Shown: positions 35,120 to 44,720, counted from the stretch's first letter. The stretch: DNA of 64,000 bases from Fidelibacterota bacterium (GCA_947475895.1 CANJMF010000016.1:1-64000); one strand, 5' to 3'. Numbers and translations are program-made. Notes: a model not told the origin generated them from the letters alone.

Positions 35120-37180
35120 ATGACATCGGTGGTCACGTACGTAATTTCCGACGACGTCGCTGTGGTCCGCGTCTCCAATCCACCCGTGAACGCCCTCAGT
35201 TTAGACGTGCGCCAAGGCCTCATTGATGCCGTGCGCCGGGCTAATGCTGATGTGGCGGTGACGGCCATCGTCATTACTGGATCAAGCAATACGTTCATCG
35301 CTGGTGCTGACTTGCGCGAGCAGGGAACGCCATCGCCGATTCTTCCCGATGTGATTTCGGAAATCGAATCTTCGGTTAAACCTGTCGTGGCAGCAATCGA
35401 AGGCCAGGCCCTTGGCGGCGGGCTAGAGATCGCATTGGCGTGCCACTATCGCCTTGCCGTGCCCAATGCGCAGTTCGGCACGCCCGAAATCAAGCTCGGC
35501 ATTGTTCCGGGAGCGGGTGCTACGCAACGCTTGCCGCGCCTTATCGATGTCAAGCTAGCCGTTGAGATGATTGCCATCGGCAATGCTATCGACGCCAAAG
35601 TCGCCCAGACAAGCGGGTTAATCGATCGAATCGTCGACGGCGATGTCGTAGCCGCAGCTATGGATCAGGCCCGTGCCGCGACAGGAGAGGATTTGGATAG
35701 GCGTCGCCTCTCGCGCTGGCCCGCACCCGACGCGGCGGCCGCGACCGCTGCGATCGCCGCGGTCGAGCCCATTGCTAAGAAACAACGCGCGTTGGGCGTC
35801 GCGCCATCTAAAGCGCTGGCATTGTTGAGTCGTACGCTTACCAAGCTTTTCGCGGAGGGCTTCGCCGAAGATCGTCAGGCCTTTCTAGAAATGAAGGCAA
35901 GCCCAGAGGGCCAGGCACTGCGGCACGTATTCCTGGCTGAACGCGCGACAAAAAAACTGGACGGTCCTGCCGCTGATGCCAAGCCCCGCGACATAACACG
36001 CGTCGGGATTATCGGAGCAGGCACCATGGGCGCCGGTATCGCCATGACTTTTGCCGATGCAGGCATTCCGGTCACGTTGATGGAGATATCGGAAGAAAAT
36101 TTGAATCGCGGTCTCGCGCGCATCCGGCAGAGCTACGATGGGAGCGTAAAGGCGGGCCGCGCCACGCGTGCAGCCGCCGATGAGCGCATCGCCCGCATCG
36201 TCGGCGCGGTTGATTACGTTGCAATAGCTGACGCCGATCTCATCATTGAGGCGGCTTTTGAGTCTATGGCGATCAAGAAGGATATCTTCCGAAAGTTGGA
36301 TGCGGTGGCAAAGCTTGGCGCTGTTCTCGCCACCAACACCTCGTATCTAGATATCGATGCCATCGCTGCCATTACGTCTCGACCTCGGGACGTAGTGGGT
36401 ATGCATTACTTCAGCCCCGCAAATGTCATGAAGCTTCTTGAGGTGGTGAACGCCGCCAAGACCGCGCCTGAGGTGCTTGTCACGGCTATGAACATCGCGG
36501 GCAAAACCGGCAAAATTCCGGTGGTGGCAAAGGTCTGTCATGGCTTCATCGGAAACCGCATGCTTCGCGCTTATAACCGAGAGGCCGGACTCTTGTTGCT
36601 GGAAGGCGCTACGCTCGCGCAGGTGGACAAGGCGCTCAAGGACTTCGGAATGGCGATGGGGCCGTTCGCGGTTGCGGACCTCTCCGGTATCGACGTCGGT
36701 CACAAGGCGCGCAATGAGATGGCCACCGGCACCTTTGAACCTAAGGCTTTTGCCGTGCATGCCGCTCTTGTGGAAGCGAATCATCTCGGCCAGAAGACCG
36801 GCTCCGGTTTCTACGTTTACGCCAAGGATGCGAAAGAATCTGCGCCAAACCCGCTCGTGAGTGAGCTGGTGGCCAGCGCGCGCGCCGTCTACCGCGTTAC
36901 GCCGCGGGAAATTGTGACGGACGAAATTGTCTCGCGCTGTATCTTCGCTCTGGTGGCGGAGGGCGCACACATCTTGGAAGAAGGTATCGCGCAAAGAGCC
37001 AGCGACATCGATGTGGTTTATATCAACGGCTACGGTTTTCCGCGCTATCGCGGTGGACCTATGTTCCACGCCGGGCTAGTCGGTTGGCCGAAAGTGATCG
37101 CCTTCATCGAGGCGCAGGCCGAAGGGCCTTTCGCCAAGTGGTGGACTCTTGCGCCGTGGTTGTTAAAGCAACGCCCCTAA
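35120..37180 (+). CDS. bifunctional enoyl-CoA hydratase/3-hydroxyacyl-CoA dehydrogenase
   Basis: This 686-residue fusion has an N-terminal crotonase domain (IAGADLREQG, EGQALGGGLEIALACHYRLA, TPEIKLGIVPGAGATQRLPRL) and a C-terminal NAD-dependent 3-hydroxyacyl-CoA dehydrogenase (VGIIGAGTMGAGIAMTFADAG, GMHYFSPANVMKLLEVV with the catalytic His, then the two helical domains). It converts an enoyl-CoA to a 3-oxoacyl-CoA, which the upstream thiolase would cleave. The ATG at 35120 is preferred to an in-frame TTG at 35093. The gene converges on LysR1, whose stop is 18 bases away. Confidence 0.93.
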   Translation: MTSVVTYVISDDVAVVRVSNPPVNALSLDVRQGLIDAVRRANADVAVTAIVITGSSNTFIAGADLREQGTPSPILPDVISEIESSVKPVVAAIEGQALGGGLEIALACHYRLAVPNAQFGTPEIKLGIVPGAGATQRLPRLIDVKLAVEMIAIGNAIDAKVAQTSGLIDRIVDGDVVAAAMDQARAATGEDLDRRRLSRWPAPDAAAATAAIAAVEPIAKKQRALGVAPSKALALLSRTLTKLFAEGFAEDRQAFLEMKASPEGQALRHVFLAERATKKLDGPAADAKPRDITRVGIIGAGTMGAGIAMTFADAGIPVTLMEISEENLNRGLARIRQSYDGSVKAGRATRAAADERIARIVGAVDYVAIADADLIIEAAFESMAIKKDIFRKLDAVAKLGAVLATNTSYLDIDAIAAITSRPRDVVGMHYFSPANVMKLLEVVNAAKTAPEVLVTAMNIAGKTGKIPVVAKVCHGFIGNRMLRAYNREAGLLLLEGATLAQVDKALKDFGMAMGPFAVADLSGIDVGHKARNEMATGTFEPKAFAVHAALVEANHLGQKTGSGFYVYAKDAKESAPNPLVSELVASARAVYRVTPREIVTDEIVSRCIFALVAEGAHILEEGIAQRASDIDVVYINGYGFPRYRGGPMFHAGLVGWPKVIAFIEAQAEGPFAKWWTLAPWLLKQRP

Positions 37181-37198
37181 GTCGCTTTGCGTCTTAGG

Positions 37199-38113
37199 CT
37201 ACGTTTCGATCTGACTCAGCAGCCAATCTCTAAACGCTACAAGGGGCGGATAATTCGCGCGCTCGCGCGGATAGGCTAAGAAATATGCCTTACTGTCGGT
37301 GATCGAATGGCCAAACAGCTGAACGAGATCTCCGCTCGCCACTTCGTCCTTCACCAGAACCTTCGGGACAAGCGCAACACCCAACTCGGCGGTGGCTGCC
37401 TGAAGAACCATGGCGAATTGCTCGAATACCAACTGTGCCGGGCCAACGTCCTCTATGCCCACGGACCGAAACCAATTTGGCCACGCTTCGGGTCGCGTCG
37501 CCTGCACAAGCAACGTCACGCGGGCAAGATCCTCCGCCTTCTTGATCTTCTCCCGTTTGACAAGTTTGGGCGAGGCCACAGGCACGAGTTCCTCACCAAA
37601 CAGCCGATGCAGAACCACGCCAGGCCATTCAGCTTCGCCAAAGTGTATCGCCGCATCGAGCATATCGCGCTGAAAGTCGACTTGGCGTATGTGGCTGGAA
37701 AAATTGATCGTCACGGATCGGTGATTTAAAAAGAAATCCGGTAGCCGCGGTATCAGCCATTTCGTCCCGAACGTGGGAAGCATGCTCAGTTTGAAGATGC
37801 CTCCGGCGGTCCGGAATGAAATGACCTGGGCGGTGATGGAGGCAAAGCGGTCAAGCGTTTGCCGAATCTCATTTGCGTAATAGGAACCGGCTTCTGTGAG
37901 GATAATCCGCTGACGAACTCTTTCGAAGAGCGCAATGCCGAGCTGATCTTCCAGAAGCTTAATCTGACGACTGATGGCTCCTTGCGTGAGATTTAGTTCC
38001 TCTGCCGCGCGCGTAAAGCCGCCTAAACGTGCAGCGGATTCAAAAGCTACTAAGGCCCCAAGCGAAGGTATCAAGCGGCGGCGAATAGCTAAACGTGCAG
38101 GTATGCTGTGCAT
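37199..38113 (-). CDS. LysR1: LysR-type regulator, GcvA-like
   Basis: A 304-residue regulator with an N-terminal winged helix (LGALVAFESAARLGGFTRAAEELNLTQGAISRQIKLLEDQLG) and a periplasmic-binding-like effector domain. The ATG at 38113 is chosen over TTG at 38152 because it opens the conserved region. It is strongly similar to LysR2 at 50679-51596 along the whole length (LPTFGTKWLIPRLPDFF, VDFQRDMLDAAIHFGEAEWPGVVLHRL), so the two are recent paralogues. It is opposite to TonB receptor 3, and a copy of the shared motif lies just upstream at 38148-38170, which suggests autoregulation (inference). Confidence 0.92.
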   Translation of the reverse strand: MHSIPARLAIRRRLIPSLGALVAFESAARLGGFTRAAEELNLTQGAISRQIKLLEDQLGIALFERVRQRIILTEAGSYYANEIRQTLDRFASITAQVISFRTAGGIFKLSMLPTFGTKWLIPRLPDFFLNHRSVTINFSSHIRQVDFQRDMLDAAIHFGEAEWPGVVLHRLFGEELVPVASPKLVKREKIKKAEDLARVTLLVQATRPEAWPNWFRSVGIEDVGPAQLVFEQFAMVLQAATAELGVALVPKVLVKDEVASGDLVQLFGHSITDSKAYFLAYPRERANYPPLVAFRDWLLSQIET

Positions 38114-38147
38114 TGAAGTTGAATCATTACAGTGGATCACACTGTCT

Positions 38148-38170
38148 CTCAACCAAAATGGTTTTGCGGG
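38148..38170 (+). promoter_or_regulatory. candidate LysR-type operator upstream of LysR1
   Basis: CTCAACCAAAATGGTTTTGC matches CTCAACTAAAATGGTTTGC upstream of the gcd operon, except for one substitution and one extra T. It lies about 35 bases upstream of the LysR1 start codon. Confidence 0.5.
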
Positions 38171-38590
38171 CTCGCTTGAGACTAGTATCGACGTCCACTG
38201 AAGTTGCGCGCGACCGGCCGCATAGAGACGTATTATTTTAAGTGCACGCGAGCTGGGCGCGCCTGCAATCGGTGTCTCCGTGCGCGCTCAAATCGCGGGC
38301 TTTGCGAAGCGTCAGTCGGCTTGAAGAAAACGGTTTTATTCGAGGACTTGCCCCGGCCAGCCCCGAGTTAAAGCGCCCATTTCGCCGTTTGCTGGCATGA
38401 CTATAACTCATGCAGCCCCCCTTCCTTGGAATTTGCCAATCGGATGGCGCTCTGAGAACGTTCTTAACGAGCCAGGATCGCTAAATGAATTGCTTGAAGA
38501 ATGGAGTTTATTGGGCACTCGGACCCGCTTTCGCGCACGTTTTCTCGCACCGCACCATGCCCACTTCATTACCCTGGGTATTAGGTTGCT

Positions 38591-38622
38591 ATAGGAAAAT
38601 TGGTTTGCACAGAAGTTGCGGG
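38591..38622 (+). promoter_or_regulatory. candidate shared operator upstream of TonB receptor 3
   Basis: A 32-base stretch starting ATAGGAAAATTGGTTTGC and ending GTTGCGGG, identical at 26 of 32 positions to 44689-44720 upstream of cassette 3. It ends 130 bases before the receptor ATG. Confidence 0.55.
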
Positions 38623-38752
38623 AGCGGCACGAAAGTATAGTCGAATACTTAATTGTATCTTTGATTTCGGCTCTGCGGAGAGAGTGCCGTTCAACAAATC
38701 ATAGGCGCAAACAAGCGAATCATTTTGCTTTTGTTTAGTCCGGGGGGACCTC

Positions 38753-41530
38753 ATGCCAAAGAAAGACAAACTCTACGTTTCGGTGTCACAAGTCGCGCTG
38801 ATGGCGTTTACGGTTGCTGCGTTCGGCGCAGTTCCTCAGGCTTTCGCAGCGCAGACCGCCGCCGGCGCCGCTCCGGAAATTGAAGAGGTCGTTGTCACCG
38901 GTTCGCGCGTTGTTCGCGACGGATACGAAGCACCAACTCCCGTTACCGTGGTCGGGGCAGAAACCCTAGAGCGAAGCGCACCTGCGGTGCTGGCTGACGC
39001 TCTCACAAAACTTCCCCAATTCAGCGGCTCTACATCGACACAAACGGCGAGCATCGGTTCTCGTGGCGCCGGTCAGGCCATCCTCAATCTTCGCAATTTG
39101 GGCGCAAAACGTACCCTGGTGCTGGTCGATGGGCAGCGCGTCGCGCCAGGCAATATAGACGGCAGCGTCGATATCAATACAGTTCCGTCGGGACTTGTTC
39201 AGCGGGTCGATATCGTAACCGGCGGTGCCTCGGCAGCCTGGGGTTCGGACGCTGTCGCGGGCGTCGTGAACTTTGTGCTGGACTCGAATTTCACGGGCCT
39301 CAAAGGACAGATCCAGGGCGGCGTGTCGGAGTATGGCGACAACGGTCAGTTCGGTACCACACTGAGCTACGGCACAGCCATCGGCGATCGCGGTCATATC
39401 ATTATGAGCGCCGAGTACTTCACGACCCCAGGCATCAGCACCATTCAAGCCAGAGATTGGTCGAAGGATCCGCGCCCTAATCCTCTTGTTACCAATCCGA
39501 CCTACACGGCGACCAACGGACAACCGCGCTTTTACCTTCTGCCGTATGTCTATCAGACGGACATCGTCTATAACGGCCTGATCTATTCCGGACCCCTGAA
39601 AGGCACCACGTTCACCAACGATGGCGCGCCGACGCCCTATCAATACGGCAGAATTCTTTCAGGCACGTTCCAAGCGTTTGATCGTCCCACAGAGAATTAC
39701 TTTTCCGGTCGCGAGCAGGGGCTGGTCAATAAATTGTCGCGCGGCTCCTTCTTCTTCCGTGGCAGCTACGATCTGACCGATTCCATTACGGCGCGGTTTA
39801 CTGCCAACTACAATGAAGCGGTCATTTCGGACTCGTTCGTTGCGATCAACTACACGTCCGCACCGCGCGCCACCAATATGGTAATCCAGCGCGATAACGC
39901 ATTCTTAGATGCGGCGACGCGGGCACGCATGGTTACGGCAAACGTCCAGAACTTTGTTCTCGCGAAAGGCTTCCGCGAGATGCCGGCACAATTGGTGAAC
40001 AACCGGTCCGACATTGTTAACTTTGCGCCGAGTCTCGAAGGTAAATTCGACAACGGTTGGACGTGGAGCGCCTACTTCTCGCACTCCAATAACCGTTTTA
40101 ACTTACAGCTAAAAGACGTCATCAATTATCCCAAGCTGGCGCAGTCGGTTGATGCTGTCCTCAATTCTGCCGGTAGCGTTGTCTGTCGTTCGACGCTGAC
40201 CAACCCGACCAATGGCTGTATCCCGACCGATCCCTTTGGAACCGGCGGCATGAGCATGGCCGCATTTAATTGGATGTCGGGCACATCATATCAAAAAGGC
40301 GATTTGACGCGCGACGCATCAGGCGTCCAAATGCACGGCGATATGTTCTCCACCTGGGCAGGTCCGATTTCGTTCGCGGTCGGCGGTGAATACCGCAAGG
40401 AAAAAGCGGATTTCAACAGCGATCTGTCGTCGCAAAACAATGAATGGCTCACCGGCAATTACAAACCCATCAAGGGCACCTTTAGCGTGTGGGAAGGGTT
40501 CGGCGAAGTTGTCGTGCCTCTCGCGAAAGATGAGGCGTGGGCAAAGTCGTTGGATCTGAACGCGGCGGCTCGTTTCACGGATTACAACCTCGCTGGGTCT
40601 GTCGTGACTTATAAAGTCGGCGCCACTTACGCTCCGGTTGATGACATTCACTTCCGGGCGACTCGTTCGCGCGACATTCGCGCTCCCAATATCAACGAGC
40701 TCTTCACGGGAGCCGAACAAACAATCGCGACCGTCAGAGATCCTTTTGACCCCGTCGCGCCGAACGCTTCGAAGACTATTCTTCAGTATGCCGGCGGCAA
40801 CACGAGTCTAACGCCTGAGAAAGCCGATACGACATCAGTCGGCGTTGTGTTCCAACCATCGTTCTTGCCGGGCTTCAGCGCGTCGATCGACTACTATAAC
40901 ATTGATGTTAAGGACACGATTGGACAGTTGACACTTCAGGACGAAGTCGATCGTTGCGTCGCCGGAAATCAGGCGCTGTGCGCGCTCTTTACCCGCGCTC
41001 CGAACGGTGCGCTGACGACCATCACGCGGCCATTTCTGAACGTGGCCTTCGCTTCAAACAGGGGTATTGATTTCGACGCGCGGTATACGACGCCCTTGTT
41101 CAATGGCGACTTCGGTATCCAATTCCTGGCTAGCTATCTCGCTGAAAACTCGACCTCTGACGCGACGTCTAAAATCGATCGCGCTGGCGATGCGCTCCAG
41201 GCCGGTGGAGCGCCTCACTGGAGAGCAGATCTGACGTTTACTTATAAACTCGACCCAGCCAGCGTGTTCGCGAACCTCCGTTACGTGGGTTCGGGCAAAT
41301 ACGATAACACTCTTGTAGAAGGCGTCGATCTGGTCGGAAACTTCATTCCCAGCCGCGTGTATCTGAACGTCGGCGGCACGTGGAACATCGATACTGAGAC
41401 GGCCCATTATGAGGTTTATCTCAACATGGATAACGTGGCCGATGTGACGCCGCCGTTCCCGGCGTTGGGCTCTGCCAACTATGATCGTATCGGCCGTATG
41501 TTCAGAGCCGGACTTCGTTTCAAATATTAG
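38753..41530 (+). CDS. TonB-dependent outer-membrane receptor 3
   Basis: This 925-residue receptor has a signal segment (ending AFAAQ), EEVVVTGSRVVRDGYEAPTPVTVVG, a plug with LNLRNLGAKRTLVLVDGQR and DIVTGGASAAWGSDAVAGVVNFVLD, and a barrel ending RMFRAGLRFKY. It is related to receptors 1 and 2 but clearly more distant. Ligand unknown. GGGGGGACC precedes the ATG. With NHL2, the hydroxy-acid dehydrogenase and cassette 3 downstream, it starts the best-preserved copy of the recurring locus. Confidence 0.95.
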   Translation: MPKKDKLYVSVSQVALMAFTVAAFGAVPQAFAAQTAAGAAPEIEEVVVTGSRVVRDGYEAPTPVTVVGAETLERSAPAVLADALTKLPQFSGSTSTQTASIGSRGAGQAILNLRNLGAKRTLVLVDGQRVAPGNIDGSVDINTVPSGLVQRVDIVTGGASAAWGSDAVAGVVNFVLDSNFTGLKGQIQGGVSEYGDNGQFGTTLSYGTAIGDRGHIIMSAEYFTTPGISTIQARDWSKDPRPNPLVTNPTYTATNGQPRFYLLPYVYQTDIVYNGLIYSGPLKGTTFTNDGAPTPYQYGRILSGTFQAFDRPTENYFSGREQGLVNKLSRGSFFFRGSYDLTDSITARFTANYNEAVISDSFVAINYTSAPRATNMVIQRDNAFLDAATRARMVTANVQNFVLAKGFREMPAQLVNNRSDIVNFAPSLEGKFDNGWTWSAYFSHSNNRFNLQLKDVINYPKLAQSVDAVLNSAGSVVCRSTLTNPTNGCIPTDPFGTGGMSMAAFNWMSGTSYQKGDLTRDASGVQMHGDMFSTWAGPISFAVGGEYRKEKADFNSDLSSQNNEWLTGNYKPIKGTFSVWEGFGEVVVPLAKDEAWAKSLDLNAAARFTDYNLAGSVVTYKVGATYAPVDDIHFRATRSRDIRAPNINELFTGAEQTIATVRDPFDPVAPNASKTILQYAGGNTSLTPEKADTTSVGVVFQPSFLPGFSASIDYYNIDVKDTIGQLTLQDEVDRCVAGNQALCALFTRAPNGALTTITRPFLNVAFASNRGIDFDARYTTPLFNGDFGIQFLASYLAENSTSDATSKIDRAGDALQAGGAPHWRADLTFTYKLDPASVFANLRYVGSGKYDNTLVEGVDLVGNFIPSRVYLNVGGTWNIDTETAHYEVYLNMDNVADVTPPFPALGSANYDRIGRMFRAGLRFKY

Positions 41531-41541
41531 TACGCGAACTT

Positions 41542-41574
41542 CCTGAGTGGCGCGGTGCATTCGCGCTACTCAGG
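41542..41574 (+). terminator. hairpin behind TonB receptor 3
   Basis: Stem CCTGAGTGGCGCG/CGCGCTACTCAGG (one mismatch) with a 7-base loop. It has no T tract, so termination would be weak or assisted. Confidence 0.55.
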
Positions 41575-41770
41575 AACCATATCCATCCGTTGGACAACGT
41601 GCGCGCTTCGCGGTGGTCTAGAAACTGTCTTCGACACGATGACGCTACTGAGCTAACGGAACTCAAAATGAATAAAATCGAGAACCCGGCCGATTTTCAT
41701 TCTACTGTTCCCGAGCTCTTATGCCGCGCTCAGTAGACATAGCTCGCGCGCTCCTCCCAAGGCGCGAGAA

Positions 41771-41833
41771 CCTCGCCGCTAGAGCCGGCGAGGCGGCAGA
41801 CGGGTCGCCCGCAGAGGCGGCCCGTCTGCCGCC
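41771..41833. repeat. tandem strong hairpins upstream of NHL2
   Basis: The first hairpin has stem CCTCGCCG/CGGCGAGG with loop CTAGAGC (41771-41793). The second is a perfect 13-base stem GGCGGCAGACGGG/CCCGTCTGCCGCC with a 16-base loop (41792-41833). Neither is followed by a T tract. They share bases at 41792-41793, so they could be mutually exclusive, as in attenuation or mRNA stabilisation (inference). Confidence 0.6.
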
Positions 41834-41965
41834 CGTTGGTTCGAATTAATCGCCACCAGGCAACAACTCGAAACAAAGCATACGAATAACTCGGTCCGCG
41901 ACTTGAGCTGTCGGGCGCATTGAACTTTTGCGAATGATCTCTCTCACTACCAATGGGGACGAACA

Positions 41966-43135
41966 ATGAGACGCACGGCCGCCATCTTTGCAATTCTAAC
42001 CGCCACCGCCCTAACAGGAAGCCAAGCTGTCTTGGCGGCCGACGCAAACCCCAACCCGCCCCGGATCAAGTTCAAAGCCGAGGCGCCGCTGGAACTTCCC
42101 GACGACAGATACTTCGGTGAAGTGTCGAGCGTCACTGTAAACTCCAAAGGCCACGTCTTCGTTTTTTCGCGCGGCAATACGACCGGACCTGCCTACGGCG
42201 CCGCGGCAGCAAACTTATTAGAGTTCGACCAGACCGGAAAATTCGTCCGCGAAATTGGGCATAATCTTTACGCTTTCGCGTTTGCGCACGGCGTTCGTGC
42301 TGACAAAGACGACAACATTTGGACCGTCGATAAAGGCTCTAACTCGGTCATTGAATTTAACCCGCGCGGTCGCGTCATCGGCGTGTGGGGCCGCAAAGAT
42401 GAAGCCAGCGATTATCGCCCGCCCCCGTCACGTGACGTGCCGCGCGATACAAAAGCGCCGGTCCAACGTCTTGGCTTGTTCGACCAGCCGACGGATGTGG
42501 CTTGGGATTCTCAAGGCAACGCTTACGTCTCCGATGGTTACGAAAACTCACGTGTCGCCAAGATCAACAAAGACGGTAATTGGGTGAAGCAATGGGGGGA
42601 GCGCGGAACGGGTCCCGGCCAATTCCTCACGCCGCATAACATCGCCGTCGATGCGAAAGACAATGTTTACGTTGCGGACCGCGGCAATGCGCGCGTTCAG
42701 GTATTCGACACCAACGGGAAATTTCTCCGGCAATTCACGCTCATGGGGCAAGTCCCGTACTATCCTTTGAAGGAAGGCGATGCCAATCCGACGCCGCGAT
42801 TTATTAGCGGTCAGCCTCCCAAGCCACGGGGTGACGATCCGAATGTTCTGAAAGCCTATCCGGACGCCCCTCCCGTCAATCTTGCCGGCACACCCGGCTC
42901 GCCTGACGCCATGTGCATTACGCCAGGGCCGAACCAAGTCCTTTATATCGGGGATCTGAACCCGGCCCGCGTCTACAAGGTGAGCTTAGAAGGCAAAGTA
43001 CTGGGAATGCTCGGCGAGCCAGGTGGCAAGCTTGGTCAATTCCGCTCGATCCACGGCATGGCGTGCCAGGACGAACACACGATTTGGGTAGCCGATATGG
43101 GCAATTGGCGCGCACAGAAAATCACGATGGAATAA
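41966..43135 (+). CDS. NHL2: exported NHL-repeat beta-propeller
   Basis: The 389-residue protein has a signal peptide (ending VLAAD) and clear NHL repeats: EVSSVTVNSKGHVFVFSRGN, HGVRADKDDNIWTVDKGSNSVIEFNPRGRVIGVWG, QPTDVAWDSQGNAYVSDGYENSRVAKINKDGNWV and HNIAVDAKDNVYVADRGNARVQVFDTNGKFL. It should form a six-bladed propeller in the periplasm. Related to NHL1 at 17148 and to the remnant at 22748. Its position before the FMN hydroxy-acid dehydrogenase suggests a joint pathway, for instance a lyase or binding partner (inference). Confidence 0.87.
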   Translation: MRRTAAIFAILTATALTGSQAVLAADANPNPPRIKFKAEAPLELPDDRYFGEVSSVTVNSKGHVFVFSRGNTTGPAYGAAAANLLEFDQTGKFVREIGHNLYAFAFAHGVRADKDDNIWTVDKGSNSVIEFNPRGRVIGVWGRKDEASDYRPPPSRDVPRDTKAPVQRLGLFDQPTDVAWDSQGNAYVSDGYENSRVAKINKDGNWVKQWGERGTGPGQFLTPHNIAVDAKDNVYVADRGNARVQVFDTNGKFLRQFTLMGQVPYYPLKEGDANPTPRFISGQPPKPRGDDPNVLKAYPDAPPVNLAGTPGSPDAMCITPGPNQVLYIGDLNPARVYKVSLEGKVLGMLGEPGGKLGQFRSIHGMACQDEHTIWVADMGNWRAQKITME

Positions 43136-43274
43136 CGCGGCGATTTTAAGAGGATAGGTACCGGCACGGCGCGATTTTTGTCTCACGGCCTGTACGATCT
43201 TCTCTTCGCCGGCTCGTGCGTTGTTTGCCGGTTAGTAATGAGTAGCGATATTGGATTTTAACAGGGAGGAATCC

Positions 43275-44558
43275 ATGAAAAATTTCACTAAAGACGAAAA
43301 GAGTCGTCGGTTATTTCTTCAGTACCTCGCAGCAAGTCCGGTACTTGGAATAGGGGCCAAAGACGCGCTGGCAGCGACCGCTGCCGAGTTACAGGATCGC
43401 CCGGCGGATCCGTATGTTTGGAAACCCTACGATCCGGCCTATCTGATCGAAAAACCTGAAGATGCGCTCGAGGTGTTCGAATTTGAACCCGTCGCGCATA
43501 AAAACGTCCCTGGCGCTCACTGGGGTTTCATGTCGACCGGAGCTGACGGTGAGGGAACATACAGAGCTAATAGACAGGACATTAGCAAATTTGCCATCCG
43601 CTCACGTCGTCTTCGCGATGTCAGAAATGCCGACCCGAGCCGTGAAGTCTTCGGCACCAAATACGCGATGCCGTTTTTTCTCTGCCCGATCGGTGGCCAG
43701 GCCATGTATCACCCCGATGCCGAGGCGGGCGTGGCACGCGCGAGCGGAAGGCACAATGTCGCGCAGGCACTCTCGACCCTGGCAACATGCTCGACGACGG
43801 ATGCGAATAAGGCGCGCAATGGGAACCCCGTTATCTTCCAACTTTACCAGCAGGCGAACTGGGAAATAACGAAGTCGATTATCACGCGGGCCGAGAGAGA
43901 CGGTTGCCGCACAATGGTCGTGACCGTCGACGGCGTGTCTGCTCGTAAGGACATGCAGTTCGAGCGTGCGAAGCGCGACGACAAGCGCCTTTGCGCGACA
44001 TGCCATGAAGTTCGGCCTGGAAATCCCAAGAGCCCGATGATTGTCTCGAAGACAAGACCGCAGTTCTCCGAAGTTCCTGCGGAACTTTGGGAGCAGAAGG
44101 TAACGCCCGATAAACTGACATGGGAATTTCTGAAACGCGTGCGTGATTTCACGAAGATGGAAGTCCTCGTGAAAGGCATCATGGACGTTGAAGATGCAAT
44201 GATGTGCGTGAAACTGGGCTACGGCGTCTACATCTCCAATCACGGCGGCCGCAACGAAGATACGAGCGGATCTACCATCGCCTCGCTCGCGGACATTGCA
44301 CCTGTGGTTAAGGGCAAGGTTCCCATTCTCATCGACGGCGGATTCCGTCGCGGCATGGATATCGTGAAGGCTGTCGCTATGGGCGCTACCATGGTGGGCG
44401 TCGGTCGCCCCTATCTTTGGGGCCTGGGCGCTTTCGGTGAAGCCGGCGTCGAGAAGGTTGTCCAGATCCTGAAGGCGGAAGTGCTGGCAGCGATGCAACA
44501 GGTTGGCGCGGTCAGTCTCAAAGATTTGAACCCCGGAATGATTCATAAAGCGCTCTAA
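43275..44558 (+). CDS. exported FMN-dependent alpha-hydroxy-acid dehydrogenase
   Basis: This 427-residue enzyme belongs to the lactate/glycolate/mandelate oxidase family. It has YAMPFFLCPIGGQAMYHPDAEAGVARA, the catalytic His in GVYISNHGGRNEDTSG, and the phosphate-binding PILIDGGFRRGMDIVKAVAMGATMVGVGRPYLWG. It oxidises a 2-hydroxy acid to the 2-oxo acid. Unusually, it starts with a twin-arginine-like leader (KSRRLFLQYLAASPVLGIGAKDALA), so it probably acts in the periplasm, whereas most family members are cytosolic or membrane-attached. It has a central Cys pair CATC, which could bind a cofactor or form a disulfide. GGGAGGA lies before the ATG at 43275. A C-terminal fragment of a paralogue is at 346-480. 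Confidence 0.88.
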   Translation: MKNFTKDEKSRRLFLQYLAASPVLGIGAKDALAATAAELQDRPADPYVWKPYDPAYLIEKPEDALEVFEFEPVAHKNVPGAHWGFMSTGADGEGTYRANRQDISKFAIRSRRLRDVRNADPSREVFGTKYAMPFFLCPIGGQAMYHPDAEAGVARASGRHNVAQALSTLATCSTTDANKARNGNPVIFQLYQQANWEITKSIITRAERDGCRTMVVTVDGVSARKDMQFERAKRDDKRLCATCHEVRPGNPKSPMIVSKTRPQFSEVPAELWEQKVTPDKLTWEFLKRVRDFTKMEVLVKGIMDVEDAMMCVKLGYGVYISNHGGRNEDTSGSTIASLADIAPVVKGKVPILIDGGFRRGMDIVKAVAMGATMVGVGRPYLWGLGAFGEAGVEKVVQILKAEVLAAMQQVGAVSLKDLNPGMIHKAL

Positions 44559-44568
44559 ACGAACTGCA

Positions 44569-44594
44569 GGGCGGCTCGGGAATCTGGGCCGCCC
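44569..44594 (+). terminator. hairpin behind the hydroxy-acid dehydrogenase
   Basis: Stem GGGCGGC/GCCGCCC with a 12-base loop. No T tract follows, so it is a weak terminator candidate. Confidence 0.5.
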
Positions 44595-44688
44595 TCGCGA
44601 GTACGTGAGGCGGGGTGGGCACAACCTGGAAGGTCCTCAAACGCCCCATTTTGCTGCGCTGCAGCATTGCCTTGAGTATTCGTCTCCA

Positions 44689-44720
44689 ATAGAAAAATTG
44701 GTTTGCGCTCCATTTGCGGG
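44689..44720 (+). promoter_or_regulatory. candidate shared operator upstream of cassette 3
   Basis: ATAGAAAAATTGGTTTGC followed by GCTCCATTTGCGGG. It is identical at 26 of 32 positions to 38591-38622 and lies about 140 bases before A3, the same distance as at TonB receptor 3. This argues for common control of receptor 3 and cassette 3. Confidence 0.55.

Larger units (their letters stand above)
38114..38752. other. divergent control region between LysR1 and TonB receptor 3
   Basis: About 640 bases holding two copies of the shared motif (separate entries) and the GGGGGG ribosome-binding site of the receptor. A 65-codon frame at 38397-38594 has no ribosome-binding site and no recognisable product, so it is not called. 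Confidence 0.5.
41531..41965. other. intergenic region between TonB receptor 3 and NHL2
   Basis: No gene supported. It contains a hairpin behind the receptor and two strong tandem hairpins further on (separate entries). Frames on the minus strand here are shadows of these repeats. Confidence 0.5.

Noticed and set aside
38397-38594. A 65-codon frame in the LysR1/receptor 3 gap.
   Set aside because: No ribosome-binding site, no recognisable protein, and it runs up to the candidate operator.
43602-44624. A 340-codon minus-strand frame.
   Set aside because: It is antisense to the hydroxy-acid dehydrogenase gene and has no recognisable fold or ribosome-binding site.
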